A stretch of DNA of 15,330 nt. Origin: JBBTXM01 sp038062255. GTDB lineage: Bacteria; Patescibacteriota; Minisyncoccia; UBA11713; 2-01-FULL-45-33. The position numbers and the translations under genes are program-made. Below the pieces are notes generated by a model that was given only the letters and a program-made list of their open reading frames with translations, made no database searches and was not told the DNA's origin. The stretch spans positions 1 through 15,330 of the forward strand of contig JBBTXM010000012.1 in assembly GCA_038062255.1 (NCBI GenBank), given 5' to 3'. Shown here in pieces: positions 13,268 through 15,330 of the stretch. Positions within the stretch are counted from its first letter, which is position 1; each line of letters starts with the position of its first letter.

Positions 13268-13294
13268 CCCCCTCTCCTTCGTAAGGAGAGGGGG
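13268..13294. repeat. Left palindromic hairpin of the DUF559 cassette
   Basis: CCCCCTCTCCTT, CGT loop, AAGGAGAGGGGG: a perfect 12-bp stem. It lies 63 nt after the Xer stop and is followed by GTTTGTGG, so it could also weakly terminate that transcript. Confidence 0.85.
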
Positions 13295-13299
13295 GTTTG

Positions 13300-13308
13300 T
13301 GGTATAAA
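13300..13308 (+). promoter_or_regulatory. Extended -10 promoter of the DUF559 gene
   Basis: TGGTATAAA ends 8 nt before ATG 13317, just outside the left hairpin. No -35 match. The transcript would have almost no leader. Confidence 0.5.
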
Positions 13309-13316
13309 ACTATTCA

Positions 13317-13712
13317 ATGACACAAATTTTTAATAAGAAATCTCAAACCGTGAAACGAAAAATATTGAGAAGAAACTCGCCCAAAGCAGAGTTAATATTG
13401 TGGTCAGCTTTGAGAAATAGAAAAATTGGCGGGGAAAAATTCAAAAGGCAATTCAGCATAGGAAGATATGCTGTTGATTTTTATTGCCCGAAACTAAACT
13501 TAGCAATAGAAATTGATGGGAACTATCACTTGTCTCCGAAAACAAAAGAGTATGACATAGATAGGCAAGAATTTATCGAATCGCTGGGAATAAACTTTCT
13601 TCGTTTCTCAAATAAAGAGGTAGAAAACAACTTACAAAAAGTAATAGAAAAAATAAAATCGTTTTCCCTCTCCTTACGAAGGAGAGGGATTAAGGGTGAG
13701 GTTAAGGAGTAA
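13317..13712 (+). CDS. DUF559 (Vsr-like fold) endonuclease-related protein
   Basis: A 131-residue protein with the DUF559 pattern: RRNSPKAELILWSALRNRKIGGEKFKRQFSIGRYAVDFYCPKLNLAIEIDG-type sequence at 19-66, then H70 and the late motif GINFLRFSNKEVENN (95-109). DUF559 proteins have the very-short-patch-repair/restriction-endonuclease-like fold. The conserved E25 (PKAE), D53 (VDFYCP), E63 and D65 (IEIDG) fit a metal-dependent nuclease site. The biological role is not established. The last residues, SLSLRRRGIKGEVKE, are encoded by the right palindromic repeat. The gene and its two inverted repeats form a compact unit directly after the Xer gene. Confidence 0.88.
   Translation: MTQIFNKKSQTVKRKILRRNSPKAELILWSALRNRKIGGEKFKRQFSIGRYAVDFYCPKLNLAIEIDGNYHLSPKTKEYDIDRQEFIESLGINFLRFSNKEVENNLQKVIEKIKSFSLSLRRRGIKGEVKE
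13665..13689. repeat. Right palindromic hairpin, inside the DUF559 reading frame
   Basis: TCCCTCTCCTT, ACG loop, AAGGAGAGGGA: a perfect 11-bp stem, followed by TTAAGGGTGAGGTT. This is the inverse of the left repeat and is translated as the DUF559 C-terminal tail. Confidence 0.85.
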
Positions 13713-13726
13713 GTAGATGTGAAACA

Positions 13727-13747
13727 CCCACCCCGGCAAGGGGTGGG
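13727..13747. repeat. Hairpin between convergent genes
   Basis: CCCACCCC, GGCAA loop, GGGGTGGG: an 8-bp GC-only stem between the DUF559 gene and the minus-strand gene at 13760. Neither side has a clear T-tract for its own transcript, so termination is possible but not shown. Confidence 0.55.
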
Positions 13748-13759
13748 CCAAAAAAGCTT

Positions 13760-13981
13760 CTAGAAAATCTGGTGGATATTATCCGGATCATTCAAACACA
13801 TTTTGGTTTGAATGTCATTCATGTCCCACCGCAAATCAATGCCGAACAATTCTCGGTACGTTCGAATTAGTGAGCCAATGGCCTCATCAGTGTTTTTTCC
13901 ACAACTCCAAATTTCGGAGTTGTTTTCAACGTGAGCCATAAAGTCATCGCTTCTTTTTGTTAAAACTATTTTTTTATTCAC
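13760..13981 (-). CDS. Small hypothetical protein, GTG start
   Basis: A 73-residue protein, MNKKIVLTKRSDDFMAHVENNSEIW at the start and DPDNIHQIF at the end. No family is recognised. The short beta-type start followed by CGKNTDEAIGSLIRTYRELFGIDL faintly recalls HicB-like antitoxins, but that is weak. The GTG at 13981 is chosen because GGAGG lies 5 nt upstream and a perfect promoter lies further upstream, at 14097-14125. A longer reading from TTG 14125 would start on the -35 element itself. The leader of about 109 nt is open in the same frame but has no good start codon. It may be regulatory or the remains of a longer gene. Confidence 0.55.
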   Translation of the reverse strand: MNKKIVLTKRSDDFMAHVENNSEIWSCGKNTDEAIGSLIRTYRELFGIDLRWDMNDIQTKMCLNDPDNIHQIF

Positions 13982-14096
13982 TTTCGCCTCCAATGCGGCT
14001 GCCGAAAAATGTGAGCGCCTATGTCTTGTTATTATGACTAAATTGCGCTTTTCAGCAGCCAGACTGGAAGCAAAAGTTTCAACTTTTCTACTTGTA

Positions 14097-14125
14097 ATTA
14101 TACACCCAAAAACACCATTTGTCAA
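14097..14125 (-). promoter_or_regulatory. Perfect consensus sigma-70 promoter
   Basis: On the minus strand TTGACA (14125-14120), a 17-nt spacer, then TATAAT (14102-14097): a full match at both hexamers. The predicted start is near 14090, about 109 nt before the GTG at 13981. It is the strongest promoter in the window. Confidence 0.85.
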
Positions 14126-14149
14126 GTAGCCTTAGACCTGCTATATTTA

Positions 14150-14282
14150 CCCCATACACCAAATTTGGCATCATTGCCGTATCGCAACCTTGGACAAAAA
14201 CCCAACCCAAAAATCTAATAAAACACTCAGAAAAACTTCCGACACAGCAATTTGAGAGATAATGCCAAAATTGGTGTTGGGG
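14150..14282. repeat. Imperfect inverted repeat ending 14 nt upstream of tRNA-Arg
   Basis: The left arm CCCCATACACCAAATTTGGC with ATCAT (14150-14174) and the right arm ATAATGCCAAAATTGGTG with TTGGGG (14259-14282) are reverse complements apart from one indel and two mismatches. They are 84 nt apart. The interior holds a possible tRNA promoter (TGGACA 14191-14196, 17 nt, TCTAAT 14214-14219) and no gene. It resembles a short MITE-like element, or a structured region before the tRNA. Confidence 0.6.
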
Positions 14283-14296
14283 TTGAGTTTATACGC

Positions 14297-14371
14297 GCTC
14301 TCGTGGTGAAACGGATATCACGACTGGCTTCGAACCAGTTATTCCCCGTTCGAATCGGGGCGAGAGCACCA
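14297..14371 (+). tRNA. tRNA-Arg(TCG) with encoded CCA
   Basis: All arms fold: acceptor GCTCTCG/CGAGAGC (7 bp), D arm GTGA/TCAC, anticodon arm ACTGG-CTTCGAA-CCAGT with anticodon TCG, variable loop of 4 nt, T arm CCCCG-TTCGAAT-CGGGG, discriminator A, and CCA at 14369-14371. It decodes CGA and, by wobble, CGG. The CCA end is encoded, so the nearby nucleotidyltransferase gene is not needed to complete it initially. Confidence 0.96.
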
Positions 14372-14395
14372 TTCGATAAACTCATGATAAACAAA

Positions 14396-14424
14396 TTGAT
14401 TTAATATCAATAATCTGATAAAAT
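14396..14424 (+). promoter_or_regulatory. Leaderless promoter of the third toxin module
   Basis: TTGATT (14396-14401), a 17-nt spacer, then TAAAAT (14419-14424) with an extended TG (14416-14417). It ends 6 nt before ATG 14431, so transcription should begin at the start codon. Confidence 0.75.
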
Positions 14425-14430
14425 AAGGCA

Positions 14431-14649
14431 ATGAACACAATTACTCTGCCAAAAGAAAAAATAGAAAAGGCTGGCGGACTTGTAATACTTCCTATTGAAG
14501 AATACGAGAAGCTTCGCCAAGCATCAGTGCCCACTTATTATTTGAGTGGAAAAGAGGCTGAAGAATTAGATAAACTCGTTGAACAAGGGCTTAAAGATCA
14601 TAAAACGGGAAAGACAAGAAAAATTAAATCTCTGTCTGATTTAGATTAA
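14431..14649 (+). CDS. Antitoxin-like protein, third module
   Basis: A 72-residue protein. The N-terminal part, ITLPKEKIEKAGGLVILPIEEYEKLRQ, resembles Phd/AbrB-type antitoxin starts ('...GGLVILPIEEYEKL' recalls the Phd-family 'vvLs.eeYe.L' motif). The middle is acidic-helical (KEAEELDKLVEQGLKDHKTGK) and the tail, TRKIKSLSDL, is the sort of short extension that binds the toxin. It precedes a RelE-like toxin gene by 7 nt. Probably leaderless, with no Shine-Dalgarno. As with known modules it may repress its own promoter. Confidence 0.75.
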   Translation: MNTITLPKEKIEKAGGLVILPIEEYEKLRQASVPTYYLSGKEAEELDKLVEQGLKDHKTGKTRKIKSLSDLD

Positions 14650-14656
14650 TTTCAAA

Positions 14657-14923
14657 ATGAAAATATCTAATATTTTCACTCATCCCAAGTTTGATAAAAA
14701 CTACAAAAAACTTCCGGCAAAAATAAAAGATAAGGCCAAAAAAAGAGAACCCTTGTTTAGAGAAGACGCTTTTCATCCGATCCTGAAAACCCACAGATTA
14801 CATGGTCAAGACAAAAACTCCTGGGCTTTTTGGATAGATTATAATTACAGAATAAAATTTATCTTTCTTAACGAAAGCGATGTTTTGTTTTTAGATATTG
14901 GAACGCATAAAATTTACAAATGA
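14657..14923 (+). CDS. RelE/YafQ-like toxin, third module
   Basis: An 88-residue RelE-superfamily protein: start ISNIFTHPKFDKNYKKLPAKIKDKAKKRE, middle HPILKTHRLHGQDKNSWAFWIDYNYRIKFIF, end DVLFLDIGTHKIYK. The 'L.TH.LhG.....ws..hd..hRi.F' pattern with an 'hhDIGtHdhY' end is typical of RelE/YafQ-like mRNA interferases. The C-terminal His (GTHKIY) matches the usual catalytic-end histidine. The stop TGA overlaps the cca start as ATGA (14920-14923), which implies translational coupling between the toxin and a tRNA-maturation enzyme. Confidence 0.87.
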   Translation: MKISNIFTHPKFDKNYKKLPAKIKDKAKKREPLFREDAFHPILKTHRLHGQDKNSWAFWIDYNYRIKFIFLNESDVLFLDIGTHKIYK

Positions 14924-15330
14924 TTAGACCATTAAACATTCCCAAAGAAATAAGAGCCGCGCTTACCATTTTGGAAAATGCGGGTTTTGAGGGTTTCCTT
15001 GTAGGAGGATGCGTGCGCGATATTCTCTTGGGACGCTCCCCGGCAGATTGGGATATTACAACCAACGCCGGGCCTACAAAAATACAAGAGTTTTTCCCAA
15101 ACAGCTTCTACGAAAATAAATTCGGCACCGTAAGCGTGGTAACGGGCTCCGAAGATCCTAAATTGCGGGCGATAGAAATTACTCCATACAGAATAGAAGG
15201 AAAATATTCAGACAAGCGCCACCCGGATGAAATTAGATTTGCCAAAACTATTGAAGAGGACTTGGGAAGAAGAGATTTTACAGCAAACGCAATAGCAATG
15301 AACTCGAGCCTGGAAATCATCGACCCGTTT
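14920..15330 (+). CDS. cca: CCA tRNA nucleotidyltransferase / poly(A) polymerase family (partial)
   Basis: The first 137 residues of a class II nucleotidyltransferase, cut by the window edge; no stop is reached. The active-site signature LVGGCVRDILLGRSPADWDITT (27-48) gives GG and the DxD metal pair (WDIT region), and the later motif EDLGRRDFTANAIAM is the RRDFTxNA block of CCA-adding enzymes and bacterial poly(A) polymerases. It builds or repairs tRNA 3' CCA ends. The missing C-terminus prevents a split between CCA-adding enzyme and poly(A) polymerase. Its ATG overlaps the stop of the upstream toxin gene by 4 bp, and it has no promoter of its own that I can see. Confidence 0.92.
   Translation, partial: MIRPLNIPKEIRAALTILENAGFEGFLVGGCVRDILLGRSPADWDITTNAGPTKIQEFFPNSFYENKFGTVSVVTGSEDPKLRAIEITPYRIEGKYSDKRHPDEIRFAKTIEEDLGRRDFTANAIAMNSSLEIIDPF

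Larger units (their letters stand above)
13217..13703. mobile_element. DUF559 cassette flanked by inverted palindromic repeats (putative)
   Basis: The left end (13217-13294) reads AACCTCACCC, a spacer, then a CCCTCTCCTT-CGT-AAGGAGAGGG hairpin. The right end (13665-13703) is the same unit in inverse orientation: the hairpin, ATTAA, then GGGTGAGGTT. Between them lies a single DUF559 gene whose 3' end reads into the right repeat. The left copy carries about 35 extra bases with their own small inverted repeats (GAGTCTGAA twice). No target duplication was identified, so mobility is inferred from the layout alone. Confidence 0.55.

Noticed and set aside
13217..13703. CRISPR array near the repeated C-rich hairpins
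   Set aside because: The copies are few, inverted relative to each other and irregularly spaced, with a gene between them and no cas genes.
13727..13747. Intrinsic terminator for the DUF559 or 13760 gene
   Set aside because: The stem is strong, but the required T-tract is missing on the 3' side in both directions, so it is listed only as a hairpin.
14123..14125. TTG start at 14125 for the minus-strand gene
   Set aside because: This TTG is the beginning of a perfect -35 box, so it lies upstream of the transcript start; GTG 13981 has a good Shine-Dalgarno.

Overview
The window most likely comes from a Patescibacteria/CPR (Parcubacteria-like) genome. The evidence is circumstantial: AT-rich lysine-heavy coding, very tight packing, many genes without a Shine-Dalgarno, a DUF5652-type membrane protein, a trigger factor without its PPIase domain, small RelE-type toxin modules and a Tyr recombinase. 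TGA acts as a normal stop (tig, the first and third toxins, pnp), so this is not a recoded opal lineage.

Layout. 1-2806 (+): proteostasis block, a single-ring Clp unfoldase (reading frame broken twice), trigger factor and ClpP. 2790-4331 (-): phosphoglycerate mutase gpmI, converging on clpP. 4402-4869 (+): first RelE-type toxin module. 4943-6475 (+): RNase Y. 6476-7607: an insert-like stretch with two small ORFs and a second toxin module, ending in a second copy of the last 111 bp of rny. 7599-8071 (-): a metK 3' remnant and a small membrane protein. 8084-11531 (-): rpsO, NYN-domain nuclease, DUF2283-like gene, pnp. 11630-12259 (-): secreted metzincin-like protease. 12345-13205 (+): Xer recombinase. 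13217-13703: DUF559 gene between inverted copies of a C-rich palindromic repeat. 13760-13981 (-): small unknown gene with a consensus promoter. 14297-14371 (+): tRNA-Arg(TCG) with encoded CCA. 14431-14923 (+): third toxin module, overlapping by 4 bp the start of a tRNA nucleotidyltransferase (cca) that runs off the right edge.

How the genes fit together. The left end is a co-translational folding and degradation set: trigger factor binds nascent chains, and the Clp ATPase, which carries a ClpP-docking IGF loop, feeds ClpP. The centre is rich in RNA turnover: RNase Y, PNPase, an NYN nuclease and ribosomal protein S15, interleaved with mRNA-interferase-type toxins.

Most unusual points: a minimal D2-only Clp ATPase beside a ClpP with Asn in place of the triad Asp; a 111-bp duplication of the rny 3' end, whose only differences are five synonymous ones, bracketing a toxin module; a nested 65-bp palindrome inserted in frame in pnp; a DUF559 cassette whose C-terminus is encoded by its own flanking repeat; and a set of extended -10 promoters placed 6 nt before the ATG, which predicts leaderless mRNAs.
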